Part shown: in pieces, positions 1 to 29,707 of the stretch
Numbering within the stretch: position 1 is the first letter of the stretch
Layout of the letters: each line of letters opens with the position of its first letter
From: Nereocystis luetkeana
Lineage: Eukaryota; Sar; Phaeophyceae; Laminariales; Laminariaceae
DNA: 64,000 bases
Direction: 5' to 3'
Assembly (NCBI GenBank): GCA_031213475.1
Contig: JARUPZ010000027.1
Span: 4,458,569 to 4,522,568, forward strand
The notes under the pieces: generated by a model
What the model was told of the DNA's origin: nothing
Database searches by the model: none
What the model saw: the letters and a program-made list of their open reading frames with translations, nothing else
Position numbers and translations under genes: made by a program

Positions 1-490
1 CATCGCCCCCAACGGTTCGCTCGTGCGCTCTGTGGTCTGTCGATGGCTTTCAAATATTTGTCGTGCACAGCCGTGTTGATGTTTTTTTTTTTTCTTCGGC
101 GAAATAGTAGAGAAATACCTGGTACAGTTTAAGCTCACCGCACTTCCGCGTGACGTTGTTGTGCGGATGCTGCATGCAGCGAGGGGTGCGTCTGCCTGCG
201 CTTCTGCGATGTTTTGAGTGCGGCTCGCGGGGCACGTTTCGAGTGTTTCCGACAAGCAGGTGTCGGTATTGAAAAAACATTCTGCCCTCTTATGTAGCAC
301 GCTGCAAACCAAAACATAGAGCATTAGTATTTTGGTTTTTAATGCTGTTGTCGTCGTTTTATTTGTCGCTATCGCTGTTGTTGCTGTGATTTTTTTTTAT
401 GTCGTTGTTCTGATCGCTGCCGTTGTTGTCTGTCGTTGTTGTTGCCGTTTCCGACTGCTGCGGGCGGGGGGGGGCGGGGGGGGCATGCAG
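1..490 (+). other. Intron of POLA1 upstream of the first visible exon
   Basis: No reading frame here resembles the part of polymerase alpha expected just before the exon at 491, so I read it as the 3' part of an intron. It is T/G-rich, has one TACCTGGTA (116-124), and ends in a G-run followed by the acceptor CAG at 488-490. Confidence 0.7.
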
Positions 491-17337
<16,847 letters not shown>

Positions 17338-19370
17338 AGCAAACCTGAACCGTATCACCATTAATAGACCCGGTCTTTCAGCGCCTGTACCAGGTAGCAG
17401 ATTTAGAACATTGGACCCCCTACGAGAACTACTATTTGTAGTGTAGCTGCCGTATGTTTTGCTCGCTTACTTGTACGCGCGGTACGTTTTTGTGCTTTCG
17501 GGGTTTGAGAGTGGGATCATCACCGGCCGCTCTCGCCTTCGTGTTTTGTTTCTCCAAAAGAGATTCCACGCAGCTCCAAGCCTTGGGGAACACCAGGTGC
17601 TTTTTTTGTTTTCCCCCGTGGGTTGCCGCGCGCCGTTCACTAAATACGAGCCGTGGCCCACTGTCGGTCGGGCATGGCGTAATGAGAGAGTGCCCTCGAG
17701 GTCGCCGCTCTCCTCTGAGAGATGTGGGCATATGTCTAGAGTATCTGGAGCTCCGTTTTCCCTGAACTCCTGAAGTTTGCTCTACTTGATGGTGTACTTG
17801 GTTACTAAGAGTCCGGTCAGTCCTGGAAATGGGGGCATTGTTTCGCCCGCGACTGTACCTTGGTTCTTCTCAGTGTAAGATTCGGGAACAATAGAGAGGG
17901 TCGGGTATAGGCAGGTGCTGTAGCGTAGCCTCGGGAAGCACTACTACTGTGGCTGATACGTGCACCCTGGTATGCCTGGTATAACAATAAGTATGTGCTA
18001 GGGGCATGTCGGGGGGGGGGGGGGGGGGGTGTACTCGTATCTCATGTTGTGGTCGTATGGTCATGCTTTGAAGTATAACGGGGAGGGGGTAGCGCATGTC
18101 GTTGATCTGGTACCTTGCTCCTCTGTTGGTGTTTTTCAAGGCGTACTAGACGTATTCATGTGTTTATGTTTACTCGTCATAGGGGGTTGTACGTAAGCGA
18201 GGGACGAGCACGTTACGTGGGGGAGGGGGGAAGCGTGTCGCGCTATGACGGAGAGCGTAGTTTTTTTTCAGAGAGAGAGCCGAGAAACATACGAGGAGTA
18301 CGGCGGTACTCGGAGCGAAGTAGCGCATGCGCAGCATATTCAAGCAAGTTAAATAAATGCTAAGTTTTTTTACATGAATATATACTCGCGAGGTAGGTCG
18401 GAGACAGACACCTTTAATACCGATTCGGATTCGCTTCGTACCAGGTAGTCATCAGGCCTCAACACTACTTCAATGTATGCAATGTGTGGATATATAATGC
18501 GCGGCCATTCGATGCAACAGAGTAGAGCTTGCACACGTGTCCCGAGTACACGTCGTTAGTGGTTATTTACTCTGTAAACCTTACCCGACGACATCCACAC
18601 CCCGTATCCGTGCTGATCCTTCCTACAGCAGTTGAGAGATTGGGTGCTATTCAGCCATACCTGGTACATACCACTGTGCCAGGTACATGCAGCAGTGATG
18701 TGCCCATTTTAAGACCATCCCTTGACACGTCCAAATATATACCAGGTACCAGGTATTATGTGGTATTATCTCTTATTTCTTACTGTTACGGTGGAATGCA
18801 CCTGGTAGTAATCAGGACCAAGTATGCTTTGTTTGACAACATACTGGAACCATGTGTATAGGCTTTTTGTGGATGTTGATGGGTCCTGATTAATGTGGTC
18901 CCCCGTAACTACACTGAAAAATGATACTAATTCCAAGTAATTTGTTCTCGTGACAAGCCGATTCACCTTGCTTGGTATAGGCTCAACTACTGCAGCCTTA
19001 AACCCGATGGCCACACCACTCCTCCTCTATGTACGCCCACCTGGTACCATATATACGTGAAAGAGGGCGCGTCCGTATGCAGATAATGCGCAGACGAACA
19101 CAGGACGTAACTATTTATTTATAAACGTACCAGGCAGGTACCTGGTATCCACAGCAGTCAGTCGCAGCTTCCTAAAATAATGCAGGAGGAGGAGGACAAG
19201 AAGACGAAACAACAAACAAAATGAAATAAAACAGTACCCTGGTAATAATAATCATTCATTCGTAGCTACTTCTTTCTGTGTACAAAATGGCTCACATCTA
19301 TCTACAGCAAGCAGTAGTAGTAGTAGTAGTATAGTCATCTACCTGGCATATTATATTATTGCAGTAGTTA
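17338..19370. other. POLA1 3' flank and intergenic stretch
   Basis: The POLA1 3' UTR must begin here, but no clear poly(A) signal stands out. The stretch holds one more G-run head (18009-18066), a MITE remnant ending GTGGTCCCCCGTAA (about 18876-18910), and six exact TACCWGGTA sites (17388, 18439, 18658, 18740, 18747, 19139). No coding region is supported. Confidence 0.6.
18009..18066 (+). repeat. G-run-headed repeat, copy 10 (head only)
   Basis: G-run of about 20, then GTGTACTCGTATCTCATG and GGTCGTATGGTCATG. It lies 0.7 kb past the POLA1 stop. Confidence 0.65.
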
Positions 19371-19374
19371 GGGT

Positions 19375-19735
19375 TCCGGCGTCCCCGGTGGCTTGGTAGG
19401 TGTGGTCCGCGTGCCTATCAAGATCAATTTCGCGGGTTCAAGTCCCACCGAGTGCATGCTCGTAATAAGGGCTTTTTCTTGCATGAAAGAAATTGATTAG
19501 CGGAAAGCGCGAGAGCGTGAGTTAGCTACATTTAATTTGATGAAAATCGACGAGCAGTGGGAACGCTGAGCCCTTTGCGCGACAAAAAAAATAAAGGCAC
19601 GCACCGGGGGGGAGAATGGTAGACACGTGTGACCACGGCTTGTCCAGAAGGCCGTCGAGGGTAAAACCTCCTACGAGTTAGGCTGGAAAGTGAAAGTGAT
19701 GATTAAAAAAAACAAACAAACAAACAAACAAACAA
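19375..19735 (+). mobile_element. SINE group B, near complete
   Basis: The tRNA-like head holds GGTGGCTTGGTAGGTGTGG (A-box region) and B-box GGGTTCAAGTCCC. The body has ATCGACGAGCAGTGGGAACG and GCGCGACAAAAAAAATAAAG, which match group A SINEs, then a group-specific 3' part. It ends in an (AAAC)n tail. Pol III-transcribed, non-coding. An inverted copy lies at 55715-56040. Confidence 0.75.
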
Positions 19736-21805
19736 AAAAATACCAGGGTAGTCATCTATTTCGTCTCCCCGAATTCGAATTCGGAAAATAAATACCAGTA
19801 CCTGGTAAACATCACTACCAGGTACTTAACAATAATACGCGTATGTATGTGTTTTTCAAATTTTTGGTTCGAGACGATGCATGTTACCGGCCTGGCCACT
19901 CTCAAATACTGCTATACAGGGCACCATACAAATACGAATGAATCTGTTCTGCGTACGATGACTCATTCATGGAGAAAACAATCATCATTTCAAGATCTGA
20001 AAAAAAAAAAAAAAATGGTCAACTCCAGCAGCACTTAAAATTGGTCATTGTGAGCGAGCTATATAATAATATTTCCTGGTTTTGTTTTTCACGAGGCAGA
20101 ATAGTATCTACCGGTACTCGTCACTGGTTTTTGTAGTTTAACGAGTTGTATACCCTTCATGGGGAATAACCTACGCAATTATCAGGGACGTGGTATCATA
20201 ACTGTGCTGCACCTTTTTGTGTCAGACAGTCCAGGAAGAGATGGCGATCGTTGATATTCGTGTGGCAGTAAGGTTCGATTGCTCCTTTTTTCACTGCATA
20301 TCCGCGAGTCTTCACTCTGACAGCACTCCAGATAGCAGGCAGGTGTGTTCCTCTTTCGTTTTCACGACTACCGTGCGTTTCGTACGGTGCAGGCAGCACT
20401 TCAGACAGCATCCGCTGTAGTCAGCAGCCACGAGTTGGTTAGTGGTGGGAACGGGGGTACTCTATGTTATAGTTGAGAGGATATACCCGCGGCCATGTTA
20501 GTTCAGTTTTGCACATTGGTTTTATCTTGTGTGCGCTTTTTCCGTCTCGTGTATTTTGAGGCAGCCGAATTTTCGTTTTTTTTTGTTTTTCGGATCTTCC
20601 TAGGGCTCCAGCACCTTTGTGTGACCACGGACTCCTTCGTCAGAGAGTTAATGTGAGAACAACAACAACAACAACAACAACATAATAAATAGACCTAATT
20701 ACAAGTACGTAATCATGATAATATGAGGGTCTGGGCGTCAGGCTTTTTTTTAGTGCTCGTGTTGGATCCCCTCTGGTGCATTGTGTGTATGATCATGTGA
20801 TGGCGAACAGACTGCACCTGGTTCTTCACGTTCACATGTATGTATGTATGTGCTTGGTGCCTGATGATGAGTTCTTCCCGCGAGGAGCCGCGAGGAGCCG
20901 CGAGGACGACTCTTGCCAATTGGTTCCGCCTCTTCAGTCGGTCGGCAGCAGGCCGGTTCAATCAAGAAGATAAACACACGAACGTGTGGCTACACCCCTT
21001 CCTTGCTCTGCTGCTGCTTGCTGCTGTTTGTTGTTGTGCAGGGAGTAGTGCAGATAGATGGCTTGGCGACATCGAAGCGGAATGGCCCTGTAACATACTG
21101 GTATTAATAGCAGACAAACCATCACAGTGATGAAGCATAGGGAAGAACTCTGCGTGACAGACTGTCTGCTTTTGTTGCGGTGGTACCTGCCAGTGACAAC
21201 AGCAACACCATGTCATATGATGAACAAAAGAGGAGAACAAAGGTTTCACCGACGGACCGATGGATGGATGGACCTGGATGGGCGGATGAACGGGCCCGCA
21301 AAGACAGCAGACCTCAGAAGACATACAATACTCGTACATACGTGTATGTATAAGAAGAGACCACCACCACCAGCTACATACTACTCGCTTCAACTTTGGG
21401 AGGCGGGGTCTCTCTCTCTGGCCTGAGGCATCTCGGTGAGTAGCTACCACCACCAGTTTACACTCGCAGCAACCATTTATTTGCCACCATGGGGCAGCAG
21501 CCCTTTTGACCAAATATCGTCACCTACCTGACAGCTTGACCAGCCAGAGGCGCCCTCTTTCTCTGGTACCGGGCCTTGTTCCATTTTTTTTTTCCAGATT
21601 ATTTTTCAGATTTACGTACCTACCACCACGAGATCTGATGCTACCTTATACAGTACCTGGTATAGTATTATTAACGTAATCTGTAATATTTAATAGATGT
21701 TTTTTACTTCGTGCACGCCCAACCTACTCTGTATGTTATCGAGTGGCGGCGTGCATGTGCGTAGCTGGCGACTGGCACACCAGACAGACAGATAGATGGT
21801 ACTTT
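19736..21805. other. Intergenic, no gene seen
   Basis: Short SSRs only ((ACA)n near 20659, A-run near 19999, GAGGAGCCGC repeats near 20884-20904) and three exact TACCWGGTA sites (19799, 19816, 21654). Open frames here have no codon or motif signal. Confidence 0.5.
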
Positions 21806-22012
21806 TTTTCTTTTTTTTTTCTCATCCCATTTATTGTCTTCGCACATCTTCTTCTCTCTCTCCTTCCAACTCGTAACTCAGATCCGGGGTCACATAGTAG
21901 GCTCTTCTCCCCCCTTCCCGCTACGGTACGTGCCTTTATTTTTATCGCGAGAAGACTTCAGCATTTTCTTCCCTCGTCGACTCGCATCGAATTGTACTAT
22001 TATTATTATACG
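21806..22012 (-). mobile_element. SINE group A, 5'-truncated copy
   Basis: Inverted: T-run, then CTCATCCCATTTATTGTC, TCCGGGGTCACATAG, CGCTACGGTACGTGCC, TATCGCGAGAAGAC and CGTCGACTCGCATCGAATTG. The tRNA-like head is missing; the copy ends in TAT repeats. Confidence 0.8.
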
Positions 22013-23339
22013 TAGCTAGCGGCGTATGTGTGTGTGTCCTCCGTCGTTCATTCGCGGTTTATTTCCAGGGTTGGCTGTGACATGGTAATTCAGACAGACT
22101 TATTCACAGCCTGACCCGCGCCCAACAACAACAGAGGTAAACATGGTGATCGCAACCTGCATCGACAGAGTACCTGGTACTGCATTGTGTGGAGCTCATG
22201 CATGCATGGATACAAATAGCACGACGAGCTGGTCTGGCCTAGAGCCAGCCGCGACAGTTAAATATTTTTTCGCAGCGCAATTTCGCGAGTTTTGATCTGA
22301 ATTTTTGCATGGGGCCCGGTATGCGTATTCCTTATCGGGCCAAAAAGCGGCTCCAAAAAAAAAGGTGAGCTAAAATTACGGCAGGTTGCGTGAAACGCCA
22401 AGCAAGATAGAAATCGACCGAAGTATACCTTGATTTTTTTTGTGTTTTGGAGCCGCCTAGACATATATACTCGTATATATATGCGCTTCGAATCATGTGT
22501 AAAAAAATCAGCCCAACATTCGAAAAATTGAGCTGCGAAAACCGGATTTTGTGTCTCCCACAATGATTGCAGTATCTTGTCTTCGTATCGCGGATCGTAA
22601 ACGCGCAATATTTCTTCTTCTTGGCAGACGACGAATTAGGCGATCGTGAGGATATGAGGGATGATGTTGATTGTTTCGTAATGCCTCAAGGAATGTTCAC
22701 ACCAAGTAACAGCGTCACAGAGCATATTTTTTTCGGGGGTTCGTATTGACTTTAGTACCGACATACCTACACATACATACATACATACATGACGGGATTT
22801 ACTCGCGGCATGATCTTTCTCGACGGCATCAACTCCGATTCCAAAACTTCGAACGTCCGCAAATGCGCTGTAGCCTTCGCAACGCATCTGCCAAATCTGG
22901 AGTCTTGATTCTTCCAAACGGTTGCGGAAGCGCCCTTCAGCTTTATAGCCAGACCAGCTCGTAGTGCGTGCTGCTGATGATGTACAGAGTACCTGATATA
23001 AGCACGGTTTGTGGAGTAGAAATTGATGTATCCCTTTCTTTGTTGATGTCTGCTGTTGCGTTGGGGGTTGTACCCACATGGGCCACCACCAACAACCTCG
23101 CCGACGCCAGTCCAAAAGGCGAAAAATATAATCCCGTTCTTCAATTAATTGGAAGAAGCCGGAGGAATGCGGCCAATGACCTGGGGATGGAACGTTGATG
23201 AGGAATAGGATATATATATACCTTTAGTTGAATGATGTGGGCAACGGAAATTGGGAAACGGCTGACGGAGAGAAGCGTATGAGGAATATGCTGCTGATTT
23301 ACGGAAGGATATTCGGTTTATATCGGAATGGCGTCTACC

Positions 23340-23341
<2 letters not shown>
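22013..23341. other. Intergenic; small hairpin element, no gene seen
   Basis: GCGGCTCCAAAAAAAA near 22350 and its inverse TTTTGGAGCCGC near 22449 suggest a roughly 115-bp hairpin element. The rest is unremarkable; one TACCTGGTA at 22171. A minus-strand frame near 22770-23100 looks faintly protein-like but has no recognisable motif. Confidence 0.4.
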
Positions 23342-23374
<33 letters not shown>

Positions 23375-23699
23375 CTCATCCCATTCATTATCTTCGCACA
23401 TCTTCTTCTCTCTCTCCTTCCGACTCGTAACTTAGATCCGGGGACACGTAGCAGGCTCTTCTCCCCCCTTCCCGCTACGGTACGTGCCTTCATTTTTATC
23501 GCGAGAAGATTTCAGCCTTTTCTTCCCTCGTCGACTCGCATCGAATTGTGCCTACCCACGCTGCAAGGCGCTCTCAACAATTGAATCCCTTTTTTTATTT
23601 TTGCAAATAAAGTCAAAGTCCGACCCTCCTGGGGCTCGAACCCAGGACTCAAACAAGTAGAATTCGAGGTTAACCACTTGAACCACCGGGGCGACCGGC
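23342..23699 (-). mobile_element. SINE group A, full-length copy
   Basis: Inverted: 33-T tail, group A body, then a tRNA-like head whose reverse complement has B-box GGGTTCGAGCCCCAGG and A-box-region GGTGGTTCAAGTGGTTAAC. The near-pure T-run suggests a young insertion. Confidence 0.85.
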
Positions 23700-25830
23700 T
23701 ATACGCTACATTGTCGGAAGGCAAGTTTAATCATAATAAGGACTACATCCATCAACAACGTGTATGGGGCACAAACCAACGGACAAACATGCTACATACA
23801 TACCAGGTACGTACTTGGTTCTGTCTTCGTTACCGTATACCAGGTACCAGGTACCAGGTACCTCTCTGTCCGTAATTTTCAGGAACTTTTGGTGTTCATG
23901 TTGATCAGCGAACGATCCCTAAATTTCCGGACATGGCACGTGTCGACCCGAGGAGGGAGTCCCCGACAGGCTTGCACCGGGTCGACCTATTATTTATGGA
24001 GGAACATAAAAAGATACCTGTACACAGCAGTAGTAGAGCTACCGTGTACAGGAGTGGTCCCTTTATAATGCCGGTTTGCGTCAGACCAATACACTGGCAT
24101 TATTTCCGCACACCGCCACACTGCTTCATCCGTTCATAATCCCCATGAATATGACCAGTGAGATCACCGTCATTATATCGGGCACCTGCAAAATTGAGGG
24201 GCCTGTTATGATCAAGGTCGGGACACTTTTGTCCCCCTGGACAGATTCGCCTATTAAGCCGGTACTCGTTGGTACTCGCGTGTGGTGTTTGCTCAGAGAT
24301 AGAAGAAGAGCAGAGGTATTCCTTTCGTGCACGCGGAGACTGAGAGCCAAGCTCGTGCCTCGCAAGGGAAACCCGCCGTGGTTATGCATCTAACATACGC
24401 CTCCCAAGTAATTACACATACGACCCCAAAAGCTTGAACCCAGATCATTACCGGGCTTTCAGCCTCATTCAAGGCAGTATCATAATAACACTATCCCACT
24501 CTGATGAGCCGTATATGTATAATTATGGGAAATTCATGAAAACCCCGATTCCACGAACTAGGACGTGAGCCGAAGATGCGGCTCCTCAAAACCCACTCCT
24601 ACACCTCTGAACGGCGAGGCAACGAAGTCGATAAGGTACGCCAAAATAAAATAAGAAAAGGAGGGCCTGACCTTAAGGGGCAGGAATATATCGTCAACGA
24701 AAGCCATGACTATGCCACCCGCAACGGGGGGGAGGGCGAGGAAGTTTCATAGAAAAGCGAAAAGTAAAATTTAACAAAAAACGAGAAAAAAATAACACGG
24801 TATACGCTAAGAACCACCTGAACCAAGCCCACTACTACTACTACTGTGGAAACGCGTCCTGTGCCACAAACGAGTGAGACCAACTCCGATACTGAGCGGA
24901 GGGGTAGGCAGGACAATATACGCAAAAACCATCCCCAACCCAGCCCAAGAAAAACACACCAGAAACACACCGAACAGAAAACCCCCCGACCCGAAACTCG
25001 GAAAACGTCAAGAGGTAGAAAAACCGTCCCCCAAGTCCAGGAAAACGCCAAGAAAGAACAATATCGAGTGCAGCCGAGAAGCGAAAATCAGCTATCCACG
25101 GCGGCGCCTCGAGATTAATCTACGGTACGCTGGACCCCCCGTGCAAACGCGCTAGCCAAGTGAAACTGCAGACACCAAGAACCTCGTACAGCTCTCGTCA
25201 AACTCGTGTAGCGCGCCGGAGAAAGAGGAAGCTTGATCGGTCCCGGGTCGTCCAAAAATCCACCCAAATATACCCCATCGGTTGGCGTAGTCGTACTGAT
25301 TTTCCCGAGCCACCACAGACCGTCGTCGCCCTTGTAAAAAGTGAGCCCCGTTGGAAAACACGGTGTTGCAGTATCGGCGGAGTCGATCTGCGTGCGACAC
25401 GCAACCATAGCCGGGTACTAGAAACCGCTCGCCGTTACTCTGAGGAAGTTCCCTTTGTGCCGCGCCGATTATCATCCGGCGGTACAGATGGTTGGTTTGG
25501 CGTTCTGGTTCGGGGTGCCGGCCCAGTAGCGCAAAATTGCGTGGCGGGAAAGCTGGAGGTCCATTTCCCCTTCCCATGATGGATGGGATAGTCCTGTCCA
25601 GTGCGTCTCGCACATCACCGCGATGACGCAGTATCATAACAAACCTCTACTATTAATACTGTATTCCGAATAAAAAATGGTGTATAAAGATATAGAGGGG
25701 GATACATGTTTTTTGGGCTTGGGTTTTGGGTGCATCGTGGGCTCTGATTAATATGGCACCCCGTAATAGCGTTATAATATGGATACTACGGAACGAAAAA
25801 AGTAGTTGTGCGTGTACGTGTTGGGTTTTA
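23700..25830. other. Intergenic, no gene supported
   Basis: Contains four TACCAGGTA copies (23801, then a run of three at 23838-23860). A minus-strand frame of about 160 codons (25152-25637) has even composition but no start context, splice pattern or motif I know. A MITE remnant lies near 25736-25770. Confidence 0.4.
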
Positions 25831-26470
25831 GTGCGTTGAGCTACTGGTAAAAGGTTAACCAGTCACCACCTGCAACCCAAGCCTTGTAACGCTTTCCCCC
25901 CCTTCGAAACAGCGAGGTCCTTGGTTTTCGTGTGGGGCCGCACGTGCCTCGTCCGAAGTTCTTCACAATCTCTGGAGACCCAGGAACAGTGTTTTTTAAT
26001 CAAATTCTTGACATGATGAAATTCACATTTCTTAAAAAATGCGTTTTCATGACAGACGTGAGATTCGAACTTGCGACCAACGACGCGTGTCCTGTCGACG
26101 ACGCCCTTTGTCTTAGTTCGTTGGGCTACTGCTGGTAAAGATTGACTCATCGCCTACCCAACGTAAGCCTTTTACCACTCTCCCCCCCCTTCGAGACAGC
26201 GGGGTTCTTGGTTTTCGTGTCGAGCCGTACGTCTCTAAACCGAAGTTCGTAACAATCTCTGGGGACCCAGGGAGAGTGTTTTATCAGTGTTTATATCAGA
26301 TTAATTGACATGAGGAAAATAGCTTTTCTTCAAAAAGCGTTTTCATGGTGGACGTGAGATCCGAAATCACGACCAACGACTCCTATCCTGCCGACGACGG
26401 GTTTCTGTAAGGTCTTAGTCCGATGAGCTGCTAGTAAAAGGTCAACCGATCGCCTACCCAATCTACAGGC
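25831..26470 (-). mobile_element. SINE group C, two tandem units plus an extra head
   Basis: Inverted. Two units of about 300 bp (25860-26150, 26150-26460) each have, in reverse complement, a head near CTTTTACCAG-AGCC, a B-box like GTTCGAATCTCACG, a body with CTGGGTCTCCAGAGATTG or its variant, and a G-rich 3' end. A third partial head lies at about 25838-25860. Confidence 0.65.
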
Positions 26471-26684
26471 AGTAAGCCATACCAGGTATATATATACGCG
26501 CACCTGGTACCAGGTAGGATTTTCTCCGTTTTCTACGATCCACCGGCTTGTTCCGCTGCAAACCCTGAGAGGTAGCAGGTATGGACCGTGGACGCATGCC
26601 ATCTTCCACCAACTCCCTACAGCAGGTGTCCTTCCCTTGAACATGTTACTCCCTGTCCAAAAATATAATTGTCTCTAACATATT

Positions 26685-27263
26685 TTAAAACATACTAACG
26701 GTCCTTGCACTACGGGACAGACCGGTACTTATGATCAGGTGCATATGTATCTGGTGTCCTGTGGTCGTTCGAATTATCTCCCTGGCAAAAAACTCTGCCG
26801 TGCCTCTTCGCGTTCTTCGTATGTGCTTCAGGGGCGGGCGCATCGAGCTAGGGGCCACCACAAAGGCTTGCTTCAGCGATATTGCCAACCCGCCCAGCCA
26901 TCCGACAAGCTCAGCGACCGGAAGAAAAATCTTCAAGTCGCCAAGCCGCACCGTGGCGCCCGAAGGTGTGTATTGCTCTGCCTGCTACCAGGAATACCGT
27001 AAGAGGCACTCGCAGTCGTAGTCAGTGGCGAACCAACCGTGCACAAGCCGCGCGGTCGGAGCTCCGAAAGTAGTGGCAAACATCGAGAACCGGTCTGGTG
27101 CGAGCGAAAGGTCGTAGAAGGCCACCATAGTACCTGCATCTGGAACGCCAAGGTAGGCAGATAATGGCTTCGTCCTATCGGTCGAGTCTGGTGCACCGAA
27201 CCTAAGGTACGGTGTCTCCCACATGGTTTGGGGGCATGAGGATACAATTATTTTGCGTTGCAA
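26685..27263 (-). pseudogene. Broken remnant of an unidentified coding region
   Basis: On the minus strand about 190 codons in one frame have ordinary globular composition (start GTMVAFYDLSLAPDRF, later LKIFLPVAELVGWLGGL), unlike the Arg/Ser/Thr-rich noise nearby. It is broken at least once, and I see no splice sites that would rescue it. I do not recognise the family, so its source is unknown. Confidence 0.35.
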
Positions 27264-28555
27264 TTAATGTTCACATCATGGACGAGGGCGAAAAAAAAAT
27301 GACGCGAGATCATCGGTGCTTCCTTCCCCCCCCCCCCCCCCCTCATCCTACCTGGCCTGTCCCTGATAATCGCTTTCTTTTGGCACGGATGGGGTATAGC
27401 GGTCCCAACGTTCGTCGACCTGTGCGTACTCGAACTGTGCTACTATTACGTGTTTTCCGCGTGGTTCTCTCGCCTAAGTTCGCCAAACATTTCAAGAGAC
27501 GCTACGTGCAGTACAGTAGTAGAGTAGCACTGTGGAAATACATCAAGAGCCTAGACTTATTTAACAATAAACGGGCTCGAGGTCGAACCACCCAAGCGGC
27601 TACTACGTGGCTACCTTTAGTCAGCCGAAGAGGCCGGCGCTGCTGCCGATCCTGTATATAGGCCATCTCTTGTTTTTAGGTTGAATCGGAGGATGACAAA
27701 GGTACGAATTTGGTGTTTTCAGGGTGCGGCAATGGAACTCAGCAGGACGTTTCATCGGTTCCCTCGTGTGAGTGGTGCTTACTCTTCCTGTATCTCGACG
27801 TAACGCCTCAGCCGCAACGCCGTATATGGCCTGACACTACAGCCTGACACTGCAGTTCGCGAGGTGGAGCGGCAATAGGGTCCCGTCGAGCCGCTCCTTC
27901 ACCCTTCCGTGATCCGTCCACGACAATATATTTATTCGCGGCGAGCGCAAGAAATTGCATGCCTTTTTCCTGCTCTATATTGCACGGATTGCTCGACTTG
28001 AACCTTGGTGTCGCACGTTTCCTGCCTTCTGTTTTCTCACCCTCCCTTTTTGGCCCTACCGAGTTGTTCCTGGGGTGGACACATCTTCCCGGCAGTTGAA
28101 ACTCTCGAGAACAGTCAGGGTCCGCAGCCCGATCCGTGATTGGCTTACTCCAGCAGTCCATGGATGGGGTGACATTTCAGAGGGTAATGTATTTCATTTT
28201 GGACGCCTTACTGGTAAGAAGGCTTGCTGACGCCGTTGTGTTGTGCCAGATAATCCAATCTACGTACACATGAAGGCACCCTGGTCACCGGTGCGCGGTC
28301 TCACGTGCAACTACAGGAGTAGGCAGGGACCCGAGAAAATACGTTGATGTTAGTGCATACATATAATTTGTGTGTTTTCCAGCTAGTAGTGCAGAATAAT
28401 TTTAATTCCTGGAATGCGTAAGGCCGCGGGTCGGAGCGAATAAGTTTTGTAGCGCCGACGGGTGTATAAATATTTTGATAATCCCCCGACTTTTTGTTGA
28501 TAACCGAGGCACGGGTTCCCAAAAGAATACCGGGCATACCTTTTTCACAGTCTTG
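27264..28555. other. Intergenic, no gene supported
   Basis: C-run at 27327-27341, otherwise unstructured. Frames up to 150 codons exist but show no motif or splice logic. Confidence 0.4.
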
Positions 28556-28750
28556 ACTTGTTTTTATTTTTATTTTTCATCCCATCTATTATCTTACTCC
28601 CTTCTCTTATCTTTCCTTGCTAGTCGTAACTCACATCCGGGGTCCCCAAGCAGGTTTTTCTCCCTGTTCCCCAGTACGGTTCTTGCCTTGATTTTTTTGT
28701 CGCGAGAAGACTTCGGCCCTTTCTGCCCTTGTCGACTAGCATCGGATTAC
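28556..28750 (-). mobile_element. SINE group A, diverged and truncated
   Basis: Inverted: TTTTTCATCCCATCTATTATC, CATCCGGGGTCCCC, GTACGGTTCTTGCC, GTCGCGAGAAGACTTCGG and GTCGACTAGCATCGGATT match group A at clearly lower identity than the copies at 21806, 23342 and 31797, so it is older. Confidence 0.75.
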
Positions 28751-29707
28751 ACCCGGTCTAATCAGAATTTTCGGACGTACACTCAGAGGATGTCAGTAGT
28801 GACACAAGTATACGGTATATATGACACAAATATGTTGCGTCATGACACCAGCCGAAGGCTCCCCCTGTAGGCTCTTGTCTCTAGGAGCTGCAGGTCTCTC
28901 GCACTGTCGCCGCGTCACAGGTGAAGTTTTGGCTGCTTGTTGTTTGCGGCCCTTTTGTCCCGTCACCAAAGCAACCACACACCAAAACCACCAGCGATTC
29001 GTGCCATGCCTGCCCGCCGACAAAGAGCGTTTCGAGCGTAGTAGTCCTCTCACACACCACATAGAGGGCGGTGCTCGATCTCGCGGCTGTTGATCGCCGT
29101 TGTGGCTTGTGGGCAAGATACCCGTGGCCGCAGGCCGCTTTCGACTCAGGCATCTTTTTTTTTTGTCATGTTTTGTGGTGTTTGTGAACGTTTGCTATTT
29201 TTTCCATGTTGCGATGCACCGACCTCGAGCCAAACAGCTCCAATTTACTACAGTAGCTGGCAGGGGGGAGCCCTCGTACGTCGCTTGGAGAGCAATATTC
29301 CATTACGATCGTTACGATCCCTTCACGCCAGTTTGTTTTTGCATCACAGGGAGCACGAACCCCACTCTATTCAAGCCAAAAAATCACGAAAATTCCAGAC
29401 GCGCTCTACGATGTAGGGCAACGCACGAGAAACAGCCTTTGCTGCCAAAAAAAATCTTGGAGATGGGGCTTCTCAATTGAGAAACTACCAAAACATTAGA
29501 TCACTCCGAACCAACAGATATCCTGCATTCCATTATTAAAGGCTCCTACTTGCCCTCCCTCCCTTTTGTTCAAACCCTGTCGTTTACCCTATACCTGCTT
29601 CTCGTCAGCGTTCCACCCCCCCGTCTTTGGCAGTAGCAGTGCCCCGGCTTCTTCCCTCCTTCCCCTAGCAGCCTGATGGCCCCTGAGTGCCATATTGTAC
29701 CAGTGCA
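28751..29707. other. Intergenic, no gene supported
   Basis: No repeat or coding signal I can defend. Confidence 0.4.

Noticed and set aside
19375-19455. Candidate tRNA gene
   Set aside because: It is the head of a SINE with body and tail, and a second copy exists at 55.7-56.0 kb.
24410-24520. Possible tRNA or further SINE head (GGGTTCAAGC on the minus strand)
   Set aside because: Only the B-box is convincing; arms do not pair into a cloverleaf. A similar B-box-only match near 61050 was dropped for the same reason.
25152-25637. 161-codon minus-strand frame
   Set aside because: Composition is passable, but there is no known motif, no ATG context and no splice pattern; not enough to call a gene.
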